A stretch of DNA of 64,000 bases from Closterium sp. NIES-65 (Eukaryota > Streptophyta > Zygnematophyceae > Desmidiales > Closteriaceae). The notes beneath the pieces are model-generated. The model saw only the letters and a list, made by a program, of their open reading frames with translations. It was not told the DNA's origin and searched no databases. A program made the translations under genes and the position numbers. Below are positions 38,840 to 51,709 of the stretch, piece after piece. The stretch spans positions 5,475,001 through 5,539,000 of the forward strand of contig CANXME010002068.1 in NCBI GenBank assembly GCA_948144175.1, read 5' to 3'. Positions within the stretch are counted from its first letter, which is position 1. Each line of letters begins with the position of its first letter.

Positions 38840-39222
38840 TGTGAGGATCTGGGATTGAGCTCAGAAAACATGATTCAAATTGAATTGAATTGAATTGAAT
38901 GTCCACCTGGGTACAACACGAGGCTATATATAGGCTCGACACAAGGCCCCGTAACCAAGTGTTACGCGAAGGTTCCGCGGGTCGCGAAGCGTCCCGAACA
39001 GATCCTTACCGAATTCGGTAGAAGGCAATTCGGTGGCAACCGAAAAGCCAGAATTCGGTGCACGCAACCTAGCTCGGTGCTATAACTATAATAAAATATA
39101 GGAAAGCACCTAGCCTAGGAAATCAAGCAATTCATGCATGCATATGATTATCCTCTGCTAGAAATAGCATGATAAAGTAAAGGCAAGCAAGCATAGTTGG
39201 CATAAGCCGTCGTACTCTCACA
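38840..39222 (-). repeat. Gypsy-A 3' LTR
   Basis: TGTGAGGATCTGGGATTGAG to CGTACTCTCACA on the plus strand; a TATATATAGG core and repeated GAATT units. Confidence 0.95.
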
Positions 39223-39232
39223 CGTCCCCTCC

Positions 39233-39667
39233 TCAAAGCTGGGTGGCGTGAGATACACCCTGCTTGACAAGATAGTCCTTGAGAGCACAGCATGCGTTGC
39301 CCATATCAGCTTCTGCAACCCAACTGTCCTCAGTGGGGTCGTATCCCTTCCAGCGTATCAGGAACTCGAGAGTCTTGCCACCGCGGCGCCGATGAGAGAG
39401 AACGCGCTCGATCTCGTACTCGGGTTCATCCTGTATGAGAACAGGTGGTGGTGGCGGTAGTTGCCGTCCCTTGAACTGTTGGTTGGGGTCCTTGTAGGGC
39501 TTCAGTAGCTGGACATGGAAAGCGTTGTGAAGCTTCCATGTATCTGGTAAGCGCAAACGGAATGTAACTGGTGTCACCTGTGCCTCAACGAGAGAAGGAC
39601 CACAGAAGCGAGGCCGGAGTTTGGATGGGAGGTGAGACGGGTTCAAGTTGCGCGTGTCAAGAAGCAC
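39233..39667 (-). pseudogene. Gypsy-A integrase C-terminus with chromodomain
   Basis: It reads VLLDTRNLNPSHLPSKLRPR, FRLRLPDTWKLHNAFHVQLL, then a chromodomain EPEYEIERVLSHRRRGG, LEFLIRWKGYDPTEDSWV. The chromodomain is thought to steer integration to marked chromatin in chromoviruses. One TAG (about 39668) separates it from the integrase core, where Gypsy-B has Gln (GDQVLLDT). Confidence 0.9.
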
Positions 39668-40558
39668 CTAATCTCCGACTGCTACGGAGTGATCATGTCG
39701 CTGACGATCGGCATACTGCTTCTGGGAGTTCTGCATCGTGGTGAGACGTCGCTGAGTCTTCTCCCATAGCTGCTGCATGGTGGTGACGAAGTCATGTGCG
39801 GCTTGGACGTATGCCGGTGTGGTTGGCTGCTGTGGTGTGAGTGGTTCCCGTCCGTAACACAGGAAGAAAGGAGTTTTTCCTGTGGCCGCATGTGATGCGT
39901 TGTTGTAAGCAAACTCTAGGGTCGGTAACTGTGTGTCCCAGTGGCTCACGTTGTCCTTGCAAGTTGTGCGCAGTTTCTGTTCAACCACTTGATTGAGTCG
40001 CTCTGTCTGTCCGTCAGTCTGGGGGTGGTATGCTGAAGACATTGTAAGCTTTGTCCCCAACAGTCCCATGAGCTCCTTCCAGAACTTACTCGTGAATTTG
40101 GGGTCTCTGTCTGAGATGAGTGTAGCGGGGATGCCGTGGATGGTGATGATGCGGTCGAAGAAGAGTCGAGCAGTTGCTTCAGCTGTAGCTGTGGCGTTGG
40201 TCGGTATGAAGTGACCCATTTTGGAGAACTTATCGATCACCACGAGGATGGAATCATGTCCCCGTGAGGTTGAAGGAAGTCCTGTGATAAAGTCGAGGCT
40301 AACGACCTGCCATGGCTGCTCCGGTACGGGTAGAGGCTGAAGTAACCCTGCTTTTTTCTGCTTGCTGCTCTTCATCCGCTGGCACGTGTCGCAAGAGGTG
40401 ACGAACTGCTGCACGTCTGCTGCCATCCCGGGCCAGTAGTAATACTTCGCTATCCCTGCTAACGTCTTGTTGCTCCCGAAATGTCCCGCGTAAGGTACGT
40501 TGTGAAACTCCTCCAATAGGATCTGCCGTAGCGGGGCGTAATTCGGTACCCAAATCTT
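39668..40558 (-). pseudogene. Gypsy-A integrase core
   Basis: The zinc-binding region ends CDTCQRMKSSKQKK. The catalytic triad is present in SLDFITGLP, LISDRDPKFTSKFW and HPQTDGQTERLNQ (Asp, Asp, Glu). It is preceded by YAGHFGSNKTLAGIAKYYYW. It is separated from RNase H by a TGA near 40560, where Gypsy-B reads through (GSTKLWVP). Confidence 0.9.
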
Positions 40559-41803
40559 TCATGAACCCTTCCTTACAGCTAAGTCTTTCTCCCACTGTAA
40601 TAGCTTCTTGGTCTGTGCTGTAGTAATCTCTGCGTCCACGGAGTACCCATGTTGGAATAGACCCTTGAGCAGAGGGTTCATCCCGTCGAGTTGGATGCCT
40701 GCTACATGTCCGGGGCGGCTCAATGCGTCTGCCTTGTTGTGTAGCCCGGGCTTGTAGACGATGTCGTAGTGGAAGTGAGTTTCCAGGAAGTCCACCCACC
40801 GCACCTGTCGTCGTGAGAGTGTCGGCTGTGACTTCAGGTATTTGAGACTGCAGTGGTCAGTATAGACTGTAGTCTTGGCTCCCTCTAGGTAACACCTCCA
40901 CGCCTTGAAGGCTATGACTATCGCTAAGGCTTCCTTGTCGTGAATGGGGTAGTTTAGTTCTGCTCCGTGTAGCTTCTTACTGAGGTAGGCGATGGGCTGC
41001 AAACCGCGTTCGTGATCCTGCATCAATACTGCTCCGACTGCTTGGTCACTAGCGTCTGCTTCCACCACGTAGTCCTTGTCTGGGTCCGGCAAGATGAGTA
41101 CTGGCGCTGTAGTCAGTGCTGTCTGTAGCTGCTCCATGGCTTGCTGATGAAGGGTATCCCATTTGTAGGGCGTATCCTTTTTCAGTAGGTCGGTCAGTGG
41201 CGCTGCTATCTTAGCGTACTGCGGCACGAACCTGTTGTAGTAGTTGGCGAAGCCTAGGAACTGCTGTAACTCCTTCACGTTCTCTGGTACTTTCCACTTT
41301 TTGACGGCTTCGATCTTCCGTGGGTCCATGTGTACGCCCTCGGCACTCACCATGTGCCCAAGAAACTGCACCTTCTTCAGGGCGAAGTCGCTCTTTGACA
41401 GCTTCACGTAGAACTTGTTTTTCCGCAGGATCTCGAACACCTTCGGCAGATGCTCCACGTGCTCCTTCATGTTCTTGGAGTAGATGAGAATGTCGTCGAG
41501 GTACACCACCACGCATTCGTCCAGCAGGGGTCGTAAGATGTGATTCATCTCCGCCTGAAACGTTGCTGGTGCGTTGCAGAGTCTGAACGGCATCACCAAG
41601 TATTCGTAGGAGCCGTATCTGGTACGGAACGCTGTCTTGTGGACGGAGTTGTCTGCCATCTTGATCTGCCAGTAGCCCGATCGTAGGTCCAGCTTCGAAA
41701 ATACAGTTGCTCCACGCAGTTGATCGAGTAGGTCGTCTATGCGCGGTATGGGATATTTGTTTTTGACTGTCTGTTTGTTCAGTGCGCGGTAGTCGATGCA
41801 CAT
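40559..41803 (-). pseudogene. Gypsy-A reverse transcriptase and RNase H
   Basis: The RT begins near [18 protein letters not shown], has [13 protein letters not shown] and an intact YLDD box ([13 protein letters not shown]), and [15 protein letters not shown]. RNase H follows ([46 protein letters not shown]). It ends in [12 protein letters not shown] and the linker to integrase. This part of the polyprotein is open, so decay is limited to a few stops elsewhere. Confidence 0.92.
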
Positions 41804-43342
41804 CCGTAGACTGCCGTCTGGTTTTGGAGTGAAGAGAACTGGTGCGCCGTAGGGAGAGGTGGATGGGCGGATGGGTTGTCTGTCTAGTAGATACTCTATC
41901 TATTTTTTCATGTCTGTCAGTTCAGTCGGACTCAGTCGGTATGGTGCACGTGAGACGGGTTTTGCACCTGGTTCCTCCACGATCTCGTGCTCGTGGGTGC
42001 GTGCTAGAGGTACGCCTGCAGGTAGGTCGTCGGGCATTATATCCTTGTACTGCTCCAAGACCTCTTTCATTGCTGCAGGTAGCTCGGAAATCGGCTTCTC
42101 CTCCTCTGCTGCTACCATAACCAGTGCTAGGTAACCCGTGTTACTCTTGTTCACCGTCTGTTCGAAACGTGCCAGTGTCGTTTCAGGTACGTCCCCTGTA
42201 TCCGTCCAGCTTCGCAGCTCCACTCGTTTCCCGTTGTTGTAGATGCACACCTTGCTGTTGACCCAATCGATCTCGGGGTTGAACTGCTTCAGGAAATCTC
42301 GCCCCAAGATAAAATCTAATCCTTTGATGTTGGTGACTGGTAGCTTCGGCTTCCACCTCAACGCACCTATATGCAGTTGCAGTGATGCTTCGCCGTAGAT
42401 AGGAAGCCTCGTACCGTCCACCATGGTTGCTGAAAACTGGGTCTCTTCCGCCTTCTCTCCAATTTTCTCCAATGCTCTGCGGTCACACACCGAGTGAGAT
42501 GCACTGCTGTCCACCAGTGCCTGGAGGCGTCGCCCATTGCATAACACCTCGAGGAGTAGTGGTTTCTGCTGTGCTGAGTAGCCAAAGAGGGTCTCGTTAA
42601 CAGGATCATAGGGTACATCAAACTTAATACCTTCCCTTTTTCCTATACCTGACTCTGCGCTTTCCAACTTCACCTGGGGGGTAGGAGGATTTTTCCGAGG
42701 CTTGTATATTTTTTCCTGAGCGTGGATGTCTCCTCTAAGCCTTGGTAGCTGTGTAGGCTTCACCTGTGGGCGACGGGGAGCCTTAACAGTGTGCTGCGGG
42801 GAGAGAATATTAACTCCACGGAACGCACGACCCTTTTCTACGCTCCGTAGTACTTTGCCCAACTTCTCAGGTACCTGAATAATTTCTAAAGGTTTTTTCT
42901 TGGCCTCTAGACCTCCCCTGAATTTTTTGAAGGCTTGTAAACCACGAGAAGCAATATTCTTTGTTAGAGCATCTTTATAGGATACGTTTAATGAATTCTT
43001 ACTTTCGTGGGTGTTCGGCTGGAGTTTCCCGGTCGGTGCAGAGTCTTTTTTCGCGGAGCCTCCATTCGCCTCGGCGATTTCCCTTGATGCCGGCCGGTCA
43101 TGACGTTTTAAATTCGCGCCATCATTTTCTCCTTTTTTCACCCGCTCCGAAGTCGCCACGTCGTCGCCTTTTCCTGCCTTTCGGATCTTTACGCGATCGC
43201 CAGGTCGATCCGCGGCTACTTGCGATTCCTGTTTTTTTACTTCGGGGGTGCTCCACTGTTTCCGTCCCGGAGTGCCGCACGTGCTTTCTTCATTTTGTAG
43301 CACGACAAAAACTGATGTCCTGCTGCGCCGCAAAATTCGCAT
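41804..43342 (-). pseudogene. Gypsy-A protease and linker
   Basis: A lysine-rich linker leads to the protease core LQALVDSSASHSVCD, where the usual Asp-Ser-Gly is Asp-Ser-Ser; Gypsy-B keeps VDSGASHS. FILGRDFLKQFNPEIDWV and HEHEIVEEPGAKPVSRAPYR follow, as expected just before RT. The frame stops at 41900 and the short join to RT is degraded. Confidence 0.85.
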
Positions 43343-44193
43343 TTTGTCGGCTGCTGCTTCGCGTCGTATTTGTCGATATCCATCGGTTCGGTGAACGTGG
43401 GGGGTGCCGATTGCTCCGTGCCGAATGTACGGTTCGGCGTGAAGCGTCGTGTTTCGGGTTGACTTCGAGTCAGCGCGTCGTATCGCTCAGCAGCACGCAC
43501 GATGTCTCCGTAGCTGTTGTAATTCGCCGCAATCACTTGCCACCGAATCTCCATTTTTAATCCTTCAGTGTACGCCTGGATTTTTTCGCCTTCGGTCAGG
43601 TCGGTGATGCGGTTGAACAGTAACTCCATCTGGTGCGTGTACTATGTTACACTACTGTATTGCTTGTGTCGGTGTATCTGCTGCCGCGCCATGTAGGTTG
43701 TATTAATTGGTTCGAAACGCTCGATTAAATCTGCCCGAAACTGCTGCCACGTTTTCTCTCCGCGGGCTACGCCAGTGTAGTAAATCCATTCGAGAGCCGG
43801 TCCACGTAACAGTGTCGCTGTGAGCCGAATCCTTGCTGCGTCGTGTTGCGGGGTCGAACAGCCAATGGCCTCGAAGTAAATTTCGAGGGTGGCCATGAAT
43901 CGCCGGACGTTGGATCCCTTCGCGCTTGGATCGAACGCCTCCGGGAGCCTCGGTTGTGTTGCTTCGAGGCTCGGCGACAGTGGTGCCATTGGTCCGTGAA
44001 ATGTCGGTGTCGCCACTGCTGCTGGAGTTGTCGGTGCTGCAGTCGCTGTGGTCGCTGCTGCTGCGGTGGCGAACCCTGGTTGGCTTGTCAGAAAAGCCTC
44101 GAGTCGACGAAGCGTCGCCTGCGTCTGCTCCATGTCGGTGCGGAGGCTCGCGATGTCGCTCGTAGTCGCGTAGTTGTCGCCTTGGCCCTCCAT
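43237..44193 (-). pseudogene. Gypsy-A gag
   Basis: Gag opens MEGQGDNYATTSDIASLRTD and contains RRFMATLEIYFEAIGC, LRGPALEWIYYTG and FRADLIERFEPINTTY. It stops at a TAG near 43642 (Gypsy-B has Gln there). It resumes with MELLFNRITDLTEGEKIQAY and ends with a zinc knuckle CEFCGAAGHQFLSC. Its 3' end overlaps the protease frame. Confidence 0.88.
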
Positions 44194-44623
44194 TTGGTGA
44201 TTTACAGGAAGATGCGTGACGAAAATAATCGAATTCTAGGTGCTGGTCGACTTACTGCGAGTCAAATTGACTGTAGAATCGACGAGCGCGAATTCTGTAG
44301 GTTGCGTAAATCTCCCTTAGGCGAAATTCGCGTCCGATCTTGGCCGTTGAGGAGAAAATCGATCCGACGCTCCAAATTCCAGCTTTTTTGGGCGAAATTC
44401 TCTGGGCCTTTGAGATGAAACTCGATCGAACGGTCGAAACTCCAACCTTTCCACCAGTAAATCTGAGGTGTGTTCGAAAACCGAATCGAGGAGGACTTAG
44501 AAAAATTGCGCGGAACTGGTTTTACATACCCGTATCGGCGCTTTCGTCGTCGCCCCCGCGGTTTTTAAAGGCCGGAACTAAGCGGTTGAAGACCTCGCGT
44601 GTAAACATGCTCTGATTACCAAG

Positions 44624-45016
44624 TGTGAGGATCTGGGATCGACCTCAGAAAAGATGATTCAAATTGAATTGAATTGAATTGAATTGAATTGAATGTCCAC
44701 CTGGGTACAACACGAGGCTATATATAGGCTCGACACAAGGCCCCGTAACCTGGTGTTACGCGAAGGTTCCGCGGGTCGCGAAGCGTCCCGAACAGATCCT
44801 TACCGAATTCGGTAGAAGGTAATTCGGTGGCAACCAAAAAGCCAGAATTCGGTGCACGCAACCTAGCTCGGTGCTATAACTATAATAAAATATAGGAAAG
44901 CACCTAGCCTAGGAAATGAAGCAATTCATGCATGCATAGGATTATCCTATGCTAGAAATAGCATGATAAAGTAGAGGCAAGCAAGCATAGCTGGCATAAG
45001 CCGTCGTACTCTCACA
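44624..45016 (-). repeat. Gypsy-A 5' LTR
   Basis: 393 bp, about 10 bases longer than its partner through extra GAATT units. The minus-strand primer site lies directly beside it. Confidence 0.95.
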
Positions 45017-45021
45017 GCGCC

Positions 45022-45414
45022 GCCCTCGCGGCCCTTTCGTGCCGCCCTCGCGGCCTCTTCAAGCCGCCCTCGCGACCCCCCTCCTAGCCTCCCTTCCCGG
45101 ACCCGGCGCCGCCTCTGCTGGCCCCGTCGCCTACCCTGCGGCCCCGTCGCCTACCCTGCGGCCCCGGCGCTACCCTTCCCGGCCCCGGCGCCGCCTCTAC
45201 CGGCCCCGCCGCCGTCCCCACGCGGCCCCGCCGTCACCACCGAGCCACCGGCGCCGCCGAGCTACTGCCGAGCCGCCCGAGCCACCCGAGCCGCCCGAGT
45301 CGCCGCGCCACGTGAGCCGCCCGAGCCGCCCGAGCCGCCCTGTCCCATAAGAGCAGCGCCTCTATCACTGCACTACCCTTACCCTACTGTTCGCGCTGCT
45401 AGTCTACTGCTGTC
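45022..45414 (+). other. Copia-C GC-rich leader
   Basis: Untranslated leader of Copia-C (with 38206-38432 and 38786-38839), made of degenerate GCGGCCCCGTCGCCGCC units. The same kind of leader occurs in Copia-B and Copia-D. Confidence 0.6.
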
Positions 45415-46500
45415 ATGGCTACCCCTAGTGTCCTCGCTTTTGACGCTGAGGGTCGGGCCATTGACTTTGACGTCTGGGTAGATGACCTGCAGCTTTTCCT
45501 GCAGTGCGATAGGGCAGACGGTCTCTCCCTCTTTGACCTCACTTCTGGTGCCTCTCCTGCCCCTGCTGCTGATGCTGACCCCACTGTTCGCTCACAGTGG
45601 GCCACACGCGATGCTGCTGCACTTCTTGCTATGCGTCGCCACCTGCCTACCTCTGAGCGTGCGCACTTTAGCCAGTACAAGAGTGCTCAGACCTTGTACG
45701 ACACTGTAGTTGCATGCTACTCCTCCCTTGCCACTGCTGCACTAAGCCGCCTCATACTACCGTACCTCTTCCTTGACCTTGCTGCCTTTCCCACAGTCAC
45801 TGACCTCATTACGCACCTCCACACTAGTGACACTCGCTACCGCGCTGCGCTTCCTGCTGAGTTCTGCGCCAAGAACCCCCCCCCCCATGTACATCACCCT
45901 CTACTACATAGTCACCAGGCTCCCTAACTCTCTCCGCATAGTCAGGGACCACTTCCTCTCAGTTTGCCCCACCACTCTCACCACTGACCTCCTCGAGAAG
46001 GCCCTCCTAGCGGCAGAGAAGAGCATAGTCGCTGTAGGAGCCTCTCGTGGTGACCCCCGCACCCCCGTCTTTGAGGGGTGTTCCCCCTCCCCCCTTTTGC
46101 CCTCTGTTGCCTCTGCTGCTGCGGCCGACCTCGTTGGTTTCGAGTCGGTTGGCGCTGCGTCTGCCCCGAGCGGGAGACGCCGCACCGGCAAGGGCAAGGG
46201 GGGCAAGGGCGCTGGAGGGGTGGCGGAGGTGGCGGTGGCAAGAGTTGAGGGGGTGGGGGTGGTGGTGGGAGTGGTGGCGGGGGTGGGGGTGTCGGTGGTG
46301 GCAGTGGAGGCGGAGGCGGCGGTGGCGGTGGGGGCGGAGGTGGCGGAGATGGCGGCGGAGGAGGAGGCGGCGGCGGAGGAGGAGGTGGCGGCGGAGGAGG
46401 CGGAGCTGGTCAGGGTGGTGCTGCGTAGAGGGTCGGCTCCGGTGGTGGTCAGCGCCAGCAGCAGCAGCGCACTCGTGACATCCCCCCCCTCAGCAGCTCC
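45415..46500 (+). pseudogene. Copia-C gag
   Basis: It opens MATPSVLAFDAEGRAIDFDV and is open to a run of eight or more C (about 45882), where it shifts frame. It continues as PMYITLYYIVTRLPNSLRI and LLAAEKSIVAVGASRGDP, then the glycine-rich tract. This copy keeps Gln and Glu codons where Copia-B has TAG. Confidence 0.85.
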
Positions 46501-49124
46501 GTGAGTGGTACGCTGCACGCCAGCGGGGTGGGGGTACATGTCCGTGCACCTACGTCCTACGCACCGGCGACCGCGCGGGTGAGCAGTGCAGGGGTGCGCA
46601 CTCCACCCAGCACTGCTTTGGCCGCCTGACGGACGCTTAGCGTCACCAGTTCTCTGAGGCCACTGAGATCCCTCGCTAGGGCGAGCTGTCTAGGGCGGGA
46701 GTAGCTATCTTTGACCTTGACTTTGATGCTATTCTTGCTGCCATGTATGCTGTGACTATTAGTGATGAGGGTGACTGTTACTGGTGTTTTCCGCCCGACC
46801 GGGGCATTTAGACTGCTGCTCTAGGTACTGGTGAGGCTGCTTCTCTAGGTGCTAGCGAGGCTGTTGCTCTAGGTGCCACTGCGTCTGCTTCCTCAGGTGC
46901 TGGTGAGTCTGCTCTCTCAGGTACCGCGTCGGCTTCGGCCTCCCACACCTTCACCCTTGACTCGGGGGCTTCTCGCTCCTTCTTTCGAGACCGCACCACG
47001 CTCACGCCGCTTGGTCGGCCAGTTGCAGTCTCCCTGGCAGACCCCTCTGGGGGTCCTGTCTTTGCTCACTTCTCCACTGTCCTCCCGTGACCGGCGGCCC
47101 CCTCTGGCACCCTGTCTGGTCTTTACCTCCCCTCATTCTCTACGAACTTGGTGAGTGGTGCTGACCTACAGGATGCGGGGGTTCACCAGTTCACTCCTGC
47201 GAGTCAGCGGGTGACCCACTGCACGGACGCTCGGACAGGCCGACACCTGGCCACGTTTACACGTCGGCCGGGGTCGAGCCTGTACACACTGACCACTGAG
47301 TCTCCTCCTGTCACTGCGTCTGGTCAGGTAGCTGCGTCGGGTCAGGTGTTTGCTGCAGCGTCTAGGTCTGGTCCTGAGTCTGCCTCCTGCTCGTGTCGCC
47401 TCCTGTCTCACGAGACTCTCCTCTGGCACCACCGCCTTGGTCACCCCTCCCTGCTTCGTCTTCGAGGCATGGCCTCCCATGTCCTTGTCTCTGGTCTTCC
47501 CCGGTCCCTCCCTCCCCTTCCCTCGGGGCCTGCCCCTGCCTGCGTCCCCTGCGTCGAGGGGCGGCAGCGTGCTGCCCCTCACTCCTCCTCGTTTCCTCCG
47601 ACAGAGGCCCCGCTACAGACGCTTCACATGGACGTGTGGGGCCCAGCCCGCGTCCGTGGACAGGGTCACGAGCGCTACTTCCTGCTGTAGGTTCACGACT
47701 ACTCGTGTTACACCACATTCTTCCCCTTGCGCAGCAAGGATGATGTCACTGAGGTGTTGATCGTCTGGATCAGCGCAGCTTGTCTCCAGCTCAGGCAGAG
47801 CTTCGGCTCGGACTTTCCTGTTCTGCGTCTGCACTCTGACAGAGGCGGAGAGTTCTCCTCTGGCCTTCTGCGAGCCTACTGTCGTTTAGAGGCATCCGCC
47901 AGACCTTCACGCTTCCGGACTCTCCACAGTAAAATGGGATTGCTGAGCGCCGCATTGGCATGGTCATGGACGTTGCCCGTACGTCCATGATGCATGCGGC
48001 TGCCCCCCATTTTCTGTGGCCGTTTGCGGTTCGTTACGCGGTGCATCAGATCAACCTTCAGCCCAGGGTCTCCATGCCGGAGACCTCCCCAGCTTTGCTG
48101 TGGACCGGGAAGGCTGGCGATGCGTCTGCGTTCCGTGTCTGGGGATCTCGGGCGTTTGTCCGCGACTTGTCTGCGGACAAGCTGTCCCCTCGTGCTACTC
48201 CTTGCGTCTTCCTTGGCTTCCCCCCTGATGCGCCTGAGTGGCAGTTCTACCACCCCACCTCTCGTCGTGTTCAGTCCTCCCAGGACGTCACGTTTGACGA
48301 GTCGGTCCCCTACTACCGCCTCTTCCCCTACCGCACTCCGTCCCTCCCCCCGCCACCGCACTTCCTTGTGCCAGGTCCCCCCCCGGTAGACCCCCTCCCC
48401 CCTCAGGGTCCTGCCCCTTCAGGTGTGTCCCAGGTAGACGCAGTCGAGCCTGTCGAGGTTACTGGTGACTCAGGTGCTGCTGAGGGTGCTGAGCCTGGGG
48501 GTGCTACGAGTGGGGGTGCTGAGCGTGGGGGTGCTGACTCTGGGGGTGCTGAGCCTGGGGGTGCTACTAGTGGGGGTGCTGAGCCTGGGGGTGCTACGCC
48601 TGGAGGTGCTGAGCATGGGGGTGCGGAGCCTGAGGGAGCTGGGCCTGATCGTGTCGCGTCTGGCGGTACTGTGCCTGGAGGTTCTCCGGGTACTTCGTCT
48701 CGGCGGGAGCCACTCTCTCCACAGGAGCTGCGCGAGTGGTTTGCCCGGCGCTGGAGGCGTGCTGCTGGAGCTGGAGGTTCTTCGGCTACTGAGGGTGCTG
48801 GTGTCGCGGGTCCCGGAGGTGCTCGTACTGGGAGTACTGGAGCTGCTGGGCCTGCGGGTACGACTGAAGCTGGAGCTGCTGAGGGTGTTGGCGCTGAGGC
48901 TACTGCTGTCGGTCCTGGAGGCGGTCCTGCTGGGGGTGCTACTGGTGCTGCTAGAGGTCCTGGAGCTACTGGAGCTGCTTGGGGTGCTGGAGCTGGAGGT
49001 GCTGCAGGCACTGGTGCTACCACTGGGGGTAGCGGTGCCGTCCCTCCTTTGTCTGGAGTCGCTGCGCGGCCTCAGCCGTACTTCGTTCCGCTCCTTCAGC
49101 AGGTTCTTGGTCTTCCGCCTCCTA
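46501..49124 (+). pseudogene. Copia-C protease and integrase
   Basis: It contains TAG codons at positions equivalent to Trp in Copia-B (DAW near 46638, PRW near 46677). The protease core is LDSGASRSFF (about 46956), the zinc motif HHRLGHPSLLRL with CVPCVEGRQR, then HMDVWGPARV and LHSDRGGEFSSG. The third catalytic position reads NGIAERR (Glu kept) in a frame broken by TAA and a frameshift near 47930. The rest is open at 47960-49124 with a long GGAEPGGATSGG-type repeat tail. Confidence 0.85.
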
Positions 49125-49129
49125 CTAGT

Positions 49130-49502
49130 TGTGAGAGTACGACGGCTTATGCCAGCTATGCTTGCTTGCCTTTACTTTATCATTCTATTTCTAGCATAGG
49201 ATAATCATATGCATGCATGAATTGCTTGATTTCTTAGGCTAGGTGCTTTCCTATATTTTATTTTAGTTATAGCACCGAGCTAGGTTGCGTGCACCGAATT
49301 CTGGCTTTTCGGTTACCACTGAATTGCCTTCTACCGAATTCGGTAAGGATCTGTTCGGGACGGTTCGCGACCCGCGGAACCTTCGCGTAACACCTGGTTA
49401 CGGGGCCTTGTGTCGAGCCTATATATAGCCTCATGTTGTACCCAGATGATCATTCAATTCAATTTGAATCATCTTTTCTGAGCTCGATCCCAGATCCTCA
49501 CA
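49130..49502 (+). mobile_element. Solo LTR of the Gypsy-A family
   Basis: TGTGAGAGTACGACGGC to CCCAGATCCTCACA, 373 bp, matching the Gypsy-A LTR in the opposite orientation. A perfect 5-bp TSD CTAGT lies at 49125-49129 and 49503-49507. It interrupts the linker between integrase and RT of Copia-C. Confidence 0.95.
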
Positions 49503-49507
49503 CTAGT

Positions 49508-51709
49508 CCTCCTCCTCCCTTAGAGTGCCCACAGCCTTTCTCGTCACAGTTACAGTTACAGCCCGCCTCCCCACTGCCTGCTCCTTCTCCTTACGCTGGT
49601 CCTACTGGAGGTCTTGCTGAGCGTCGTGAGCGTGTGTCTCGCCCTGCGTCGCGTGTCCGTCCTGCTCGCACTAGTGGTCGTGGTTCGCGTCAGCGTCTTC
49701 CTCCTGTCCTTGGCACGCACCGGATGTCTCTGCGTCCGTCCACTGCTCCTCTGCGTGCCCCTTTGCCTTCTCCTCCTGAGTCCTCTCTTCCTGCTCTTGC
49801 CGACCCAGAGTCGAACTCTCTTCGTGCTGCCAGTCCTACTGTCACGCGTCTCCTTGCTACTGTTGTCACTGACCCTTCCTTTGAGTCCACTGCTGCGTCT
49901 CCCCTAGTTGATGAGCTCATCAACTTTGCAGCTCGCTGTCGTCTAGACTACGCTGCTAGTCTTGTCACTGAGTCTGAGTCTGTCTGTCCTCCGTCCGTCG
50001 GGGGTGAGTGTGCCCTTAGCACGGACGTCCTTGAGGACAGGCAGGAGGAGTTACAGTGTTTGGCTGCTGCTTCACCTCATCTCGTGTTCGTACTGCTTAC
50101 CCCTGAGGGAGACCCGGATGCACTTGACATCCCGACTCCGCGCTCTTACGCGGAGGCGATAGAGGGTCCCTACTCCTCTCAGTGGTAGGCAGCTATGGAC
50201 ACAGAGATGGCTTCCTGGAAGTCCACAGGCACCTACGTTGACGAGGTTCCCCCGCCTGGGGCGAACATCGTCAGTGGCATGTGGATTTTCAGGGTGAAGC
50301 GGCCGACAGGTTCTCCGCCTGTCTTCAAGGCGCGTTACGTGGCTCGTGGCTTCAGTCAGCGGCAGGGAGTTGACTACTTTCAGACCTTCTCTCCCACCCC
50401 GAAGATGACCACTCTTCGGGTACTGCTGCACATAGCTGCTCACCGTGACTACGAGCTGCACTCTATTGACTTCAGCACTGCTTTCTTGTAGGGCGGCCTG
50501 CACGAGGAGATCTGGCTGCGTCGCCCACCTGGCTTCACTGGGTCTTTTCCTCCTGGCACCCAGTGGAGCCTCCGGCAGCCAGTCTACGGTCTCCGCCAGG
50601 CACCGCGTGAGTGGCACGACACACTGAGGACTACACTTGCGGCTCTTGGGTTTGCTCCCTCTACTGCCGACGCATCGCTGTTTCTACGCACCGACACTTC
50701 TTTGCCGCCGTTCTACATCCTCGTGTACGACAACGACTTGGTCTTTGCCACAGCTGACACTACTGGACTCGCCCACGTGAAGTCCGAGCTGCAGAAGAGA
50801 CACATGTGCACAGACCTGGGTGAACTGCGCAGCTACCTTGGCTTGCAGATCACCCGGGACAGAGCACGCCGCACCATTACCCTGACTCAGTCACACATGG
50901 TGCAGCAGGTCCTTCAGCGCTTCGGCTTCACGTACTCCTCGCCTCAGGCCACTCCTCTGCCTACTCGCCACTCGCTCTCAGCTCTGCCTTCGGATGAGTC
51001 CCTAGAGCCGAGTGGCCAGTACCCAGAGCTTGTTGGCTGCCTCATGTACCTGATGACCTGCACACGACCTGACCTTGCATACCCTCTTAGCATCTTGGCA
51101 CGCTATGTTGCTCCTAGAAGACACAGACCAGAGCACATGGCTGCAGTGAAGAGGGTGTTGCGCTACTTGTGCAGTACGTCGGGCATGGGGCTTGTGCTTG
51201 GAGGGCAGAGTTCAGTGGTCCTCACTGGGCACGCAGACGCTTCTTGGGCTGACGACCAGGCTACGCAGCGGTCGTCACAGGGTTACACCTTCAGCCTTGG
51301 TTCCGGCTCTGTTTCGTGGTGGGCTACCCGCTCGTCTTCTGTTCTCGGCTCCAGTTGTGAGGCTGAGATCTACGCAAGAGCCATGGCTGCACAGGAGCTT
51401 CGCTGGCTCACCTACCTGCTGACTGACCTCGGAGAGCCGCCTCGTTCTCCTCCAGTGCTGTACGTAGACAACAAGGCCATGCTGGCCTTGTGGCGGGAGC
51501 AGAGACTGGAGCACAGAACGAAGCACATTGCTCTTCGCTACTTCCTTGCTCGTGAGCTACAGCAGCGTGGTCAGCTGCGCCTTGCGTACGTGGCCTCTGA
51601 GGCCAACACTCCTGATATCTTCACCAAGGCGCTTGCGCCTTGTGATCATCATCGCTTCTGTACTCAGCTGGGTCTTGTGCCTGCCTTGCGTCACTTGCTC
51701 ACCACTTGA
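49508..51709 (+). pseudogene. Copia-C reverse transcriptase and RNase H
   Basis: After the solo LTR the frame resumes (SPPPLECPQPFSSQ) to a TAG at about 50187 (QW-stop-AAMD). It continues through FRVKRPTGSPPVFKARYVA to a second TAG at about 50490 (FL-stop-GGLHEEIW). The RT active site reads YDND at 50726-50737 instead of YVDD. RNase H (HADASWADDQATQRS, SCEAEIYARA, DNKAMLALW) runs to the natural stop TGA at 51709. Copia-E shares both TAGs and an Asp-to-Asn change. Confidence 0.9.

Larger units (their letters stand above)
38840..45016 (-). mobile_element. Gypsy-A: Ty3/gypsy chromovirus
   Basis: 6,177 bp on the minus strand. LTRs are at 38840-39222 and 44624-45016; they differ at roughly a dozen positions and in the copy number of a GAATT repeat. 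Flanks are GCGCT (38835-38839) and GCGCC (45017-45021), a 5-bp TSD with one difference. The primer site on the minus strand is TGGTAATCAGAGC (complement at 44609-44621). The purine tract complement follows the left LTR. Order is gag, protease, RT, RNase H, integrase, chromodomain. Confidence 0.95.
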